From positions 17,076,427 through 17,140,426 of the forward strand of contig OX442315.1 of NCBI GenBank assembly GCA_949358305.1: a DNA stretch of 64,000 nt, read 5' to 3'. The translations under genes were made by a program, and so were the position numbers. The stretch is from Strigamia acuminata (Eukaryota; Arthropoda; Chilopoda; Geophilomorpha; Linotaeniidae). Shown in pieces: positions 11,400-23,500 of the stretch; position 1 is the stretch's first letter; the number at the start of each line of letters is the position of its first letter. The notes under the pieces were generated by a model. It was given only the letters and a program-made list of their open reading frames with translations. It was not told the origin of the DNA and searched no databases.

Positions 11400-14358
11400 C
11401 AGGGTTGATCGTAGTTTTTGGATATTTGCACTCACTACCGGTAGTTGAAACATGAACCAAGGATAACATGGACACGTATCCACATGTTCAGTGCGTTTTT
11501 CCACCGATGGCGCCACATAATACATAGCCACACTGTATTCTGGGGTGACAACAGATAACAAACATGCTTAGTTGGCAAGCAATGCATGACACATGATTGC
11601 TGTCATCCAATCAGTGCATAAAACAACGAATCAATAGAAAATAACACACGGATTCGTGTCCACGTTGTCCTTGGTTCATGGTTGAAATAAGTACAACAAC
11701 TTATTTTAATTCCTAATTTTTACCCTTTTACAATAAGGAAAATTAAGGAAGCTCAGATGTGCATAACTGACAAGGAGCGCCATCAGACTAAAATTAGATT
11801 TCAAACTGTGCCTAGCTCAAAGCCCAAACTGCGATTTATACATTATAAATTTTGATAAAATGTACATTATGCTTTGACACCCTTTTACACCTTGCAGTGT
11901 ACGTTAAGCAGCATTGGACCTGTTTAGTACTTTGATGGGGCACCTTCTGGGATGCCATTTGTTTCCCATTCTGATTTAATGTACTGTTTCTATAGCAACA
12001 CCACCTGCTGCTTTTTTTCTAACTGGTATTCCGATAGTACTTTAGTTTTTCTTTTGAATGTAAGGTAGGGTCCTTAAAAAGTCGTTCCACCGAGCACTCC
12101 TTGTCTGGTCCTACATCCTGAACAAGGTTTGTTCTTAAGGAGTCTTAATCATTAAGTGTAATCGAAAAGTCATTAAACTGCTTCACTGTAGGCTGTCTCG
12201 ATCTAACTTAAAAAATGGCGACTGGTTCAGTCTGCTTTAAGACGCAGTGGGCATGCGCACCACATTTAAACAGAAAAACATGTTTACCTGCAATTTGATA
12301 CAGCGACTTTCATTCCCCTTCTCCCACTACATTTCTTTATCTCACAAATAATTCTCTTGAAATTTTTATCTCATCAATGAGTGCACATATTCATTTACAC
12401 TCATTTATTTACGACCACTCTCTTTTACTGACCTCGGTTGACTGTAGACACAGCACTACCAAAATTGCAGCGAGTAATTTCTAAATCAACGAAGAACATT
12501 TTTTTTACAGTAGAGCAAGACTATCTTGATGAAATTAAAGGTACGAAGACATACTGGACTACCATTTTCCCCCAAAATTAAGACTGTGGTGTTGTATTCG
12601 AATATAATACCATGGTGTTATATTCAGCCAATATCATGTAAGTTTCCGAAAAAGTAAAATTGTTATTTACTCTATTAATTTGTATTCATTACGCTGATTA
12701 AAAAACAAAAAAGATATAAAAATTAACAAAAACAACGATATACTGTACATTTTAAATATTTTTATACAAATCTGAATATAACACTGTGGTGTTGTATTTG
12801 AAAACAATCAAAAATCCAAATATAACACCTTGGGCTATGGTGTTATTTTCGGGGGAAGACGATAGTATGTCGACCAATACTTCGAATATACAAGTTAATT
12901 TCCCCCTTTACTCGATTATATTTCATGTGTGTGCTTACACTGCATACTCCATTGTGGTAGAGTTTCAGAGGACCAAATAGAAGCATTATCCTAATTCACT
13001 TGAATTTAGCTGTTCTAATAAAAGCTGGAGGGACAAGATGAATTGCATCTCATCGTGCGAAATTGCATTTTTATAATGACCCTTTGCGGGCAATTTCTCT
13101 CAGTGTGCGACTACTTGCACCGCTCTTAATGAGTGTGGAGTGGAGGTTTTCACGTGATTTCCAATAATATCTTTTTCTCGCATTCACCTGGCACCTTATG
13201 TTATTAGACCTCGCAAATGATGAGTTACGAGAACAGTTTCAACCTCTTCCATTTGCAACTCTGGCTCACTTAATAGGGACGAGCAGAGCCACTTTTCCAC
13301 TATTTTATGCTCGAAAAATTCCCAATTTTTTCCCGTTCCTTTTCCCCCCAAAAAAACTATATCGAAATTAGATACGTTTCACTGCGAAATGCAACCTTTT
13401 ATCCGAAGTCGCCATAGGGGGAGGGGAAGGAGCTGCACTTACGGGCCAAGCGAGCGTTCTGGCACGACAAACAGGGGCAACCATGAATAGCAAATGTGCA
13501 TTGAAGTCTGATGCAAAAGCAGCCTTCTTTGCCCTTATATACTCACGAGGCCGTTAAATGTAGTTCGCCCACTAAAAATGAATAATTGATGAGACCCCTA
13601 CAGCCAAGCAGTCCGGCGAGTCAACTTAATCATATTCTTGTGTGGAGTATATTTGATGATGATCAAAAAATCTATGCACGGACTTCGTAACATGTACAAG
13701 AAAAAAGAGCAAGTTGTGCATTAGAGATATTTTGATAACAACTTATGCGTTAGTAAAGATCTTTAGTCCATCTAAACTTCACTTTCTATTGTAATTTTGC
13801 TCAAAAATAATATTTTAAACGGCAAAAAAAAATAGGGATAAAATTTAAAAGCGCTTCGAATTAAGAAGTATGGTTGTGGGTTTCGTTTGAATGGTGTCAT
13901 ATACACAGCAGTGTAATCCTGTTTGTAATACTGTAACTGTGATGTCGTATGTATAATTGCTAAAACTAATTCTCCAAGTTAATATTTAGATGAATTTTAT
14001 GACATTCGTTGAGCGTTAAGATTAAGCCCATTTTGGTAAAACGTGCATGGAGTTTGCAGAATGTCATTTTCCACCTCGTCGCCCGCCCCCTATTATGGCC
14101 ATAACAACAGTGAAAAGTCATAAGTTTAAGAAATCTGACACGAAAATTACTAGTTACACGCGCGCTTCGAAAGCAACGAAACGACGACCCAACGCGTAGC
14201 CATGTTTTGAAAATGTGCGTGGAATATAGTCATCACACGAGTATTTTTCAAGACAAAAGTGTTTACATCAGAATTCAGATTCTAAGTGCTTCTATGTTCA
14301 CGTAGAGAAACAGTCCCAACTGCAGAATGCATCATTCAGTGACGGAGTTTCACCAATA
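11400..14358. other. Non-coding stretch with one MITE-like element
   Basis: No gene seen apart from the element at 12548-12871. A partial CGAAAAGTCATTAAAC end near 12167 belongs to the GGCGCATTC family. Confidence 0.5.
12548..12871. mobile_element. MITE-like element with GACATACT ends
   Basis: Left GACATACT...TTCCCCCAAAAT is inverted at the right as GACATACT...TTCCCCCGAAAAT. The interior segment from ATTTGTATTCATTACGCTGA onward recurs almost unchanged at about 20945-21062, so this is a dispersed repeat. Confidence 0.65.
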
Positions 14359-14528
14359 CAGTCAAACCTCGTTTGAACGAATCGCGATACAACGAATTTA
14401 TTGTTATAACGAATAGGTAAAAATGGCTTGGTTGGTTGGTTGGTCTTAGAACACCATGTTAAAAAAAAATTGATATAACGAACCGATTTTTCGGATCCCT
14501 TGTGATTCGTTATACCGAGGTTCGACTG
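14359..14528. mobile_element. 170-bp pogo/Tigger-like MITE with TA duplication
   Basis: The ends CAGTCAAACCTCG and, inverted, CAGTCGAACCTCGGTATAAC are flanked by TA on both sides (14357-14358, 14529-14530). Internal GTTATAACGAA/GATATAACGAA repeats are typical of Tc1-mariner pogo-group MITEs. Confidence 0.8.
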
Positions 14529-16789
14529 TATGACATCATGGAATGTTCCATTGTGATTTTTAATTGTCTACATTTGGTGTTTAATGTAAAAAAAAACTCT
14601 CCTGTGCTAAAACTGTGATTGATTCACAAAAAAGCACATAACCTGAGAACTAATTGTTACATTGTTGTGAAATTTGTTGTGTAACTTTATTTTAATCTTA
14701 TTTACGCGCGTGCAAACAAATAAATACCCCACGACTCTTGAAAATTAGATTATCCAAAAAAATTACAGACCTTATAATTGTATAACAGACCGTACATGTT
14801 CTCGATGAAAACAGAGACCCCAAAATACCACCCAAAAAAATTAATTTTTATAATAAAAAATATCTTAAGATTACAGTAAGATTAATCCTTAAATGCCTGT
14901 GATTGGTCAATAGTTTCAAACGCTGCTGTAATCACCATTGAGTAATTAGCGAGTTGCTCATCCACGTTAAGTGCAAACATTTCACACATCATAAACCAAA
15001 TGCTCTCTGATTTTTAATTGAAACAAAGTTATTTCCCTTTTGAGAATTCCACACAATATTCTGCACGCGCAGACCCAGCAACCGTGTTTCCAAGTGCACT
15101 GTTCCGGCTCAACATGCCAAACCTTTTGCAACATCGTGTCCATTGTAAAATCACTTCATTTGGCTGGCAACCAACAGCCCTTGGTTGAACAAGGCCGCAA
15201 ATCTTAATGACATCACAGTGTTCGTCCATCCTTGTAAAAAGATGAACACTGCCGTCTCCATCTCGCAAAATGCACCAAACCCGACACTCGAACCAACCGT
15301 CGAATCCAAAAAACGGGGAGGGTTTTTGACCCGCTTTTCCTCCATTCGAATATCATTTAAACCCCCACCCCACCCCTACCCTCCCTCATAATGTTTGCAT
15401 CACACAGCGCTCTTTGCCAAATAAAATTTGGCGCGTCTTTCAGGCGATCACAGTGGCGCCGTAAGTCAATTAAGTCACTGCTTGTAGCAGAGTGGAATTC
15501 TCATAGGGCACAGGAATTCTCATAGGACGATGTTTACTCCTCTTCCATTCTTGAATTTTTCAGCTTTCCAACGAGATAAATGAATCCACCCACCGTACTT
15601 CATTGTGCGTGCAAACCGTGTCCCGTTGGGGGATTCCCTCCTTTCTCTCTCCACTTGCTAAATGATGCCTGAATTTTCCGCTCGACTAGGGCAAACTGCG
15701 GTCACCAGGTGACGATGTAAACGTTCTATTTTTTCTTCTAAGTGGGGTGAAGAAAGAGTACGATATCCAAAGAAACACCTCTGGGAGCGATAAGAAAAAA
15801 ACAGCCAAAGCTGCACTTGATCCCCCACGGTTGCATCTTTGTGCTGCGCGGTCCAATAAGGTTCTTCGTCGTGTCACAGGAGACCATTGCGGACACGTTT
15901 TCGATGGAGTTGAAGACTCACTCCAACTTCTTTGTGTGACGACGATAGATGGATGATGAAACCATTTTTTTCTCCTTCATTTTTTTTTTTTGCAATTGTG
16001 GCACGTGACAGTGGTACGTGAGACTGGAGTGGCCAGTGTCCATTTTTTTTAAAAAGGAATTTGACCCTACGTGGGTCCATCTGTTCGTTAGAGCTCAGAC
16101 TCGCACCTTTGTGTATCGATCGGGCGCGCCGCAGAAGAAAGGCAGTGGGCAAATTCATTCGACGGTGCGGCCGAGGAAAGAGGTGGTGTATGGGTGGGTA
16201 GCTGCGATTGCCGCGCGGCGCATTTTTATTGGATCATTGTCGTAGAAGGAAAGACGTTTTACGAGTCTAATATATCTGTTGCCCACCACTACTCGATTGG
16301 CCACCTCAGGAAACAGATTCCCATGAAGGCAGGCGCCATTCATCCTTATCATTCTACTCCATTGGTGTCCGTGCCCGATAACCTTCTCTTGCGTACACGC
16401 GCTAACCGCACGAAACTCCAAGTGCTTTCTTCCGACGCACGGGAATAAGGAAACTCTTCATCAATTAATTTTCTCTCTTTTCGGTCTGCTGGTTGGGCTT
16501 CTAGGCACGAACCAACACTTGATCCCATTTCTCTTAATTCTAAATGAAGAGTTAAAAAGTTGCATCATTAATTTTTTTTCCGTCTTCCGTGTTCTGATAA
16601 TGTTAACAGCTTCATTTGAACCCGTTAGGTTTTCATTGATTATTTATAAATTCAGAAAATGGGTTTGTTGTCATGGTGATCGGTCACGGAAATTGGAAGG
16701 GGGAGAAATTTACCTTGAATGGATGCATTTCAGTCATTCGGTCACTCGATTTGGACCAAAGACTCATCTTTTGGATCAAATATCCATCG
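14529..16789. other. Non-coding stretch with a GC-richer block
   Basis: The part from 15200 to 16440 is richer in GC than its surroundings and has overlapping open frames on both strands, none with a recognisable domain. It could hold a promoter, but I see nothing that proves it. Confidence 0.4.
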
Positions 16790-17045
16790 TTTAGACCAAA
16801 AATTCTTATTTATCTCCAAAAAAATTCTTATTTATCACCAAAACATTCTGAATTATCCCCAAAAATTCTTATTTATTCCCAAAACAGCCATTTTTGACCA
16901 AAAACAGCCATTTTTGACCAAAAACAGCCATTTTTGACCAAAAACAGTCATTTTTGACCCAAAAACAGCCATTTTTGACCCCAAAACAGCCATCTTTTTA
17001 CCCAAAAACAGCCATTTTTTTTTACCCAAAAACAGTCATTTTGAT
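16790..17045. repeat. Tandem arrays: 18-bp then 20-bp units
   Basis: About four copies of CCAAAAATTCTTATTTAT pass into about eight copies of CCAAAAACAGCCATTTTTGA. The units become longer and more diverged toward the right, with added T and A runs. Confidence 0.88.
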
Positions 17046-18163
17046 AAAAAAAAACTTCCAATATTTAGCCAAAAAACATTCCATTTGAGTGTTTAAAAAA
17101 TTGAACCAAAATGGCCACCCGTTTACTGGATCTGCCTCTGCAATGCACCTATTAATATTTCTAGATAAATGCAATGTTTAATTGGTTTTATTATTACTAA
17201 CATTTACTTTGTGTTTCATTTATGATTTCAAACGACCAAAACCTTTATAAGAATCTCTAGCAATTAATTCTAAAGTCACGAGCAACCTGAGCGAATTCGA
17301 GTTACTTCTTCCATTCATTACCGCCGTGTAATGCCAGTTGGAATTAATTAAACCATTTTTATTTCTTCGTTCAGAACGTTCTTTTTTTTCCTGCGGTTCC
17401 TTTTGCACCATTTATCACCCATGCAACGAGCAAAAGGGTTAATTGGCCTTAGTACAAGTCTTGCCGGTTGTTTTGCCCGGTTGGAGTTTGTCGGCACGGG
17501 TCTTGATCCCCCGGTGGAGAGATTACTATTGTCTTAAGTGTAGCGAGGCGTGGTCAGTGGGCCATGAATCACAAGCCCAGCGTTTGCTCTCCTCAAACAC
17601 GGACTCTCTCACGGTTCGAGTGACGAACTCGACGACTAGGTCGCTCGATCATGTGATAAACAGCTGTTACCGAGCGTCCGCCTTTTGATTGGATAAACTA
17701 ATTCCGCCCAACTAACTGTATTAAAGCCGTAAATCTACTAGAGTTGTTTTAACGAGACTTTCCGGTGAAACTGAAAACCAGTCCACGCTTAAGAGTTGTG
17801 GTGCCTGCGCTTAAATCGAACGCAATACAAAATGTGGGATGTCAGTTCCACATGAAATTGAAGGCTACATTATATCCTTATTACGCCACCCACGATTTAC
17901 GACCCAATCTTTTTAAAACATTTTTTTCCCCCAACATTTTTTTTACAACCCTAAATGATGTCAAGGATTGACGTGCACGACACAAAGCGCGTAAAAGACT
18001 CATCAAAACGCCTCACCGTTTCGATGCATAATCACCTTCTACCTTTTAATTAATTAAAATATATGGCGTATCTCTTAATCATCACATTCCAGTTATGACA
18101 ACAGGGATATACGAGGTCAAGAGTCAAAAGATGCAGCAATGCACTGCAAACTTCTCCCACATA
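17046..18163. other. Non-coding stretch
   Basis: No gene seen. Short frames only; an ATG-led frame at 17421 is not signal-peptide-like enough to serve as the missing receptor exon. Confidence 0.45.
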
Positions 18164-19396
18164 CAGTAAGTCCCCTACATACGAACGTGTTCCGTTCCAA
18201 AAACGCATTCGCAGGTAGAATTGTTCTTAAGTCCAGCAAAGGTGTACAAGGTGGAAAAACCTGATCAACCGTTGCAAGGGGAAACTATGGAAGCTGCATA
18301 ATGTCTAAGCATGATGCTCCTGCAAGATGCCTTGTGCATTGTATTGCTAACAATGCAATGTAATTTCCTAATGTGCTTAAACCTGCACAATTCCTTGTGG
18401 TATAAATACACCACATAATCCTAATTAAAGAAAACAACCCACGGAAGCGTAAGAATAAAATGTACCCGTTTTGGTATAAGAATATGCGTTTCGGGACAAT
18501 TTTCAGTTCAACAAATTTTATAGACGGTGCAATATGTAAACAACAATAATAAAGAAGTTTGAACCATCTGGTGGTGGTTTTAAACACTACTGGTAAAAGC
18601 CAAAAGCTGCTGACCAGAGATGTGCATTGGGTACCTGTACCCGTAACCGTTACCCTACGGTGCTACTGTAGGTCTCCCGGGTACGCATCGGTTATGTGTT
18701 CAATGCGTCGTGTTGTACATATTTAATTTACAATGTTAGCACCACGACCGTGGTGCTAACGTCGTAAATTAAATATGTACGATGCACGTTGCACATGTGT
18801 ATAGTAAGATACATACAATGTTCGCACCACGATCAGTAAACACACGTGATCGCGTTCGGGTACGGGTACGGGTAGGGTAGGGTGTGGGTACGGGTAGAAA
18901 ATTTTAATTAGTGACGGGTAACGGGCGGGTAACAGGTACGGTTTTTACGCCAATGCACATCTCTGCTGCTGACTGAAGCGCTCTTTACTAATGCAGCAAA
19001 GCCAGCTTAAAAGTTATTCTGGAGCTTTAAGGGGAAGAAAATTTCAATTCAGAATAATACATGAAATAAGTAACCAATGACTATAAATTTCACACGAGTT
19101 AAAGTCTATTATCATATAAACATAGTCAAAAATTTTCAGCAAAAAAAAATAAATACCGGTAAATAGGAAAAAAAAATTCCTATTAAAGAAAGTGGTTGCC
19201 TCCGAGAGATAATCTTATTTATTTATATTTTTCTTATTAGAAATTAATACAGATACATCTTAAACAAAAATTTTAATCTTACATTGAAAAGTATACAGTT
19301 CTTTCTACGCAAACAAACTTCTGCACTTTTGCAAAACTCGAAGTTCGTATCTCTGAAAGTTCGTAACTCGAATGTTCATAAGTAGGAGACTCGCTG
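18164..19396. mobile_element. TA-flanked inverted-repeat element (host of a nested insertion)
   Basis: The ends CAGTAAGTCCCCTACATACG and, inverted, CAGCGAGTCTCCTACTTATG are flanked by TA (18162-18163 and 19397-19398). Without the nested element it is about 870 bp. It has no transposase, so it is non-autonomous, probably Tc1-mariner/pogo-like by its TA target and CAG ends. Confidence 0.75.
18615..18965. mobile_element. Nested hAT-type MITE with intact 8-bp target duplication
   Basis: The ends CAGAGATGTGCATTGG and, inverted, CAGAGATGTGCATTGGCG are flanked by the identical octamer CTGCTGAC at 18607-18614 and 18966-18973. The interior has a 66-bp near-perfect foldback (18715-18780) and several GGTACGGGTA repeats. 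An 8-bp duplication and CAGAGATG end point to the hAT superfamily. Confidence 0.88.
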
Positions 19397-20541
19397 TACA
19401 ATTTTCTCCAGCATCTTTTCATGTAAACCAAAGTGCTGAATCACGATGAGTCTTGTATTTTATTTTTTTTCTTATCCGTGGGTAAAGAAAGACCACAGGT
19501 AACGTTGATGAGCAGAGAGAGTTTGGTCGCTTGGAATGTGGAGATTTCATTCTGATGGCGCCATGAGTCTCACCTTTGTATGGGTCAAGGGATTTCATTC
19601 GACGTCCCTCAGATGGATCGTGCCATTAACCTCTTGCACCTATTCTCTCCTTCGATGATGACCACGTTTTGGAAAAGTTACGAGCTCAAGTCTTGTCAAC
19701 AGTTACCGCTCTGAAAATTGAAGCGAGTCAAAGGTCGGAGCTGGGACTTGTGCGATCTCAGGATTCATTCAATCTTGTCACTTTTTCCTCGCACTTTTCA
19801 TCCGTTTGCGCTAAATTGTACTTGTCACCTGCTTTAAAAATTTCATTTCCAGCTCGGCACATGGTAAGAAGAGCCAAGAGACTCTTGGTTTCTCTCCTTT
19901 CCCGATCGAATAAATAAATGAACACTAATGTAAAAGCAATGAGTCGTGAAAAAGATGAAAAACACGCGTTTTTATTTGGCAATTGACCACGGCCTTCGCC
20001 TCTCCTCGTTACAAAAATACTTGTGATGCCAAAAACATTTGTATTTTTTTTTTCGCTTTTCCTCTCATCTTTTTTTTCCAATTCGTTTTCAAACTCCGTA
20101 TTTTCCCTTTTGCTGAATTTGTAAAGAAAACTACTTGGCAGCGAGCCTTGACCAACCGAACGCTACGTCAGCATCCACGACCATCACACAACATTTAACT
20201 TGATTGTGGACGGAGAAATTGAAATATCTCACTTTTTCGGCGAGGAGAAATTGATATTGATTAAACTTAAAGTAATACTGCAATAAAAGTTTGAGAATTT
20301 TCTAAGTTATTGCTTTAATCGAATGTTCGGACTTACGGTAGTAGTTATTGTACTTTAGATGACCCGGGGTGCAGATTAAGCTTGTGTTTGCTTTTGAAAA
20401 CATTAATTCATCCTGTTTACATTTGAAAATTAAAGTTAAACAGCAATATTTATGCGGTTACGTATATATTCATGCTAATATTTGTGGACAATTAAACTTT
20501 CAAATTCTAAAAAAAGATTTTGTTTTGTTTTGTTTTTTCAG
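19397..20541. other. Stretch upstream of the first receptor exon found
   Basis: No gene seen. The missing signal-peptide exon of the receptor could be here or farther left. The last 40 bases are a T-rich tract ending TTTTTTCAG, the acceptor of the exon at 20542. Confidence 0.5.
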
Positions 20542-23500
20542 TGCTGGCTGACGAACACGAATATCGTCTAACACGTTACCTGATGGCAAATTACGATGCA
20601 GCCGTTCGACCGTCTCATAATGCAACTGAGTCGCTGCAAGTTGTGTTTGGAATCTCCCTTCACCATATCATCGATGTGGTAAGTAAGTAAAGTAAAAAAA
20701 AAAAAAAAGGAATAAAAAAAAAAGAAAAAAGTGTGTATGTGCTGAAGACCGCATGGTAGAAGTGAAATTTCTAAATAAGATATTACAATTAACAAATCAA
20801 ATCAAATCACCGATACCAATTACCGTGTACCGGTACTGCAGTACGTTTCTTTTGGCACAAAATATTGTGGACGATACACTCAGTACTTTTCGTTTGGTGC
20901 TAATGTCGACTAAGACCACAATATTCAACCAATATCATGTAAGTTGTTGAAAATGTAAAATTTTTACTGTATTAATTTGTATTCATTATGCTGATTAAAA
21001 AAACAAAAAAGATATTTAAATTAACAAAAACGACGATATACTGTTTATACAACTCTGAATACATCTCCTTGCCAAAAAAATAGAATACTCTATTTTTTGG
21101 AACTTTTAATATTTGAAATTTCTCAGAAACTATTTCTCACAAGTAAAAATGATTTTAGGAGGATTTAAAGGATTGTTAGAGCTATCATTTCGTTAAAAGT
21201 TTTTTGAAAAAAAATGAATAGTTAAATAGAAAAAAATTAAAAACTCTAAAAAGTGACTAGGGTATTTACAATATTTCTCATAACTTGCAAACAGAATGAG
21301 ATAAAATTAAAAACTAAACAGATTTGAGACCATCTATATCTCATGAAACTTTTCTAAATTGGATGTATGGATCTCCAAGGCCCTAAAAAAAGACGTAATG
21401 GAGCTATGTAAAGGGGTAGACATTGTTTCGAAAAATCATGGCGAGCAAAACTGTTGACGAATCAATTCATAACTGTAACATGTTATAGTACGACACAATA
21501 ATACTTCAATGCTAAAGTTTCGTTCCGATTCGTCAACAGTTGTAATCGCCACGATTTTTCAAAAAATAGTGGTGTATTCGAATTTTTCAACAAAATGTTT
21601 CATAACTTACAGTTTTCAAAGAAACTCGTCATCTCCTGGTAATTCGTTACGTACGATCCTTTTAGCCCTCTAGTGGACATTTCCTCCTTACAGTATCAAG
21701 TATCCTAAACCCGTACCTCAGCACCGTATTTTGCCGACCATAAGACGCACTTTTTTTACTTTAAAAAGTCAAACAAAAATCGGGGTTATATCTTATGGTC
21801 CGAAAAGTGCGTCTTATAATCCAAACTTTTGGTTTTTGAAACTTCAAAGGCCGTTTTGACGCATTTCCGCACTGCTTATCCATACGCGCTATAGCCCAAA
21901 GTGTGTAAAAATTGTAGAAAAATTGTCTCTTTTGTGCATCTTTTGATCCTATGCGTCTTATCGTCCAAGAATATGTTTTTCTAAAAATTGACTGATAACT
22001 TTGGTCTTATCGTCCGAAGCGTCCACATTGTAGTCTACCCTGTCCCGACACCGCGTTATTTCCGTTATACTGTAGTCAATTAGAATCACTCCTACCTAAC
22101 ATGCCTAAAGAAGTTTCACTTGAAAAATCTTTATCAAACATGCGGGTTGTGCACTCAAAGAGAATCATTTCAATTCGTTGCGCCGAATCTATATATCGTT
22201 AGTGAAAACTCGCTTCCGTGACTTATTTCCCCCGAGATGAAATGTTAAGTTCCCGAAAACGACTGTCACATAATTTCTTACAATGTGCATTAAGAGAAAA
22301 ATTCTCGAAATGGTTTTCCAAGTGATGAATGTGTCTCCAATGGCAAGTGTAGACAAAGTAAAATTTCACCTATTGTTTCTGAGAAACGGGCGGAAAAGCG
22401 CAATAAAAAACTTAAAGAAATGTCGAGTCGCTTCCTTGGTCATTGCTATGCACAACCAGTCAGGTGCATCAGGTGCAAAACGGAGTTGATGACTAGGATT
22501 GAGGCATCAGAAAAGTTCCGTTGCGAATCAATCATTGGTCTTATTGTAGCCGGCCCTGCCCAGAGCTACTCGTTAGTAATGTGTAATCAGGGACTCCGAG
22601 GCATTTGACATTGTGTAGTCTCGTTATTTATCTTCGTTGTAAACGTGTATGCAAATAATTAGAAAAGCAGGAAAATTCAAATTCCTGCTCAATTCGAAGT
22701 GAGAAGTCAAACGTGGCGTTTCTTTCTTAATGTTAATTTAACCCATGTAATTTGATTAGTAATGTTGATTTTGGATGGTGAAAATCATCTTGCATTGTGG
22801 GCATTTGGTTTTAATGTGCGTTTAATTCTCTCGGTATTTCGCATTACGCTGTGGTCTTTTATTGTTATGAAATTTAATAGAAGTTCTAAATACCGGTATA
22901 CTAAACTGTGCAAAGACGTCCGTAGTAGGCATTTGGTAATTCACTCGGGGTCATAACGCGGAATGTGCTGAAATAAAATCGTTAGTTTCAGGATTGCATG
23001 GTTTATTTCAAAGGAAACTTGAGTAATTTGGTGAGTGTTCCCACATAAAGAGGACCGACAGTCTACGGAAATAAACGCTAATGCGTACTAATTTACAATT
23101 ATTTTTTCTGATTTTTAGTGATTTTCACTGATTTTCATTAATTTCTAGTTATTTTCATTGATTTTTCACTGATTTTTAATGATTTTTCACTGATTGTTAG
23201 TGATTTTCACTGATTTTTAGTGATTTTTAGGGATTTTCACTTATCCCCATTGATTTTTAACAATTTCCACGGATTTCTAGTGATTTCCACTGATTTCTAG
23301 TGATTTCCACTGATTTCTAGTGATTTCCACTGGTTTCTAGTGATTTCCACTGGTTTCTAGTGATTTCCACTGGTTTCTAGTGATTTCCACTGGTTTCTAG
23401 TGATTTCCACTGGTTTCTAGTGATTTCCACAAATTTTCTAGTGATTTTCACTGATTTCTAGTAATTTTCGCAAATTTCTAGTGATTTCCACAGATTTCTA

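Noticed and set aside
15200-16440. GC-richer block with overlapping frames on both strands
   Set aside because: No domain, no consistent splice structure; kept only as possible regulatory DNA.
16719-16937. Repetitive frame across the 16.8-kb tandem array
   Set aside because: It is translation of the tandem repeat (FLFI/IFDQK pattern), not a protein.
17421-17540. ATG-led frame considered as the missing receptor signal-peptide exon
   Set aside because: The peptide is not a convincing signal sequence and no donor in the needed phase follows at the right place.
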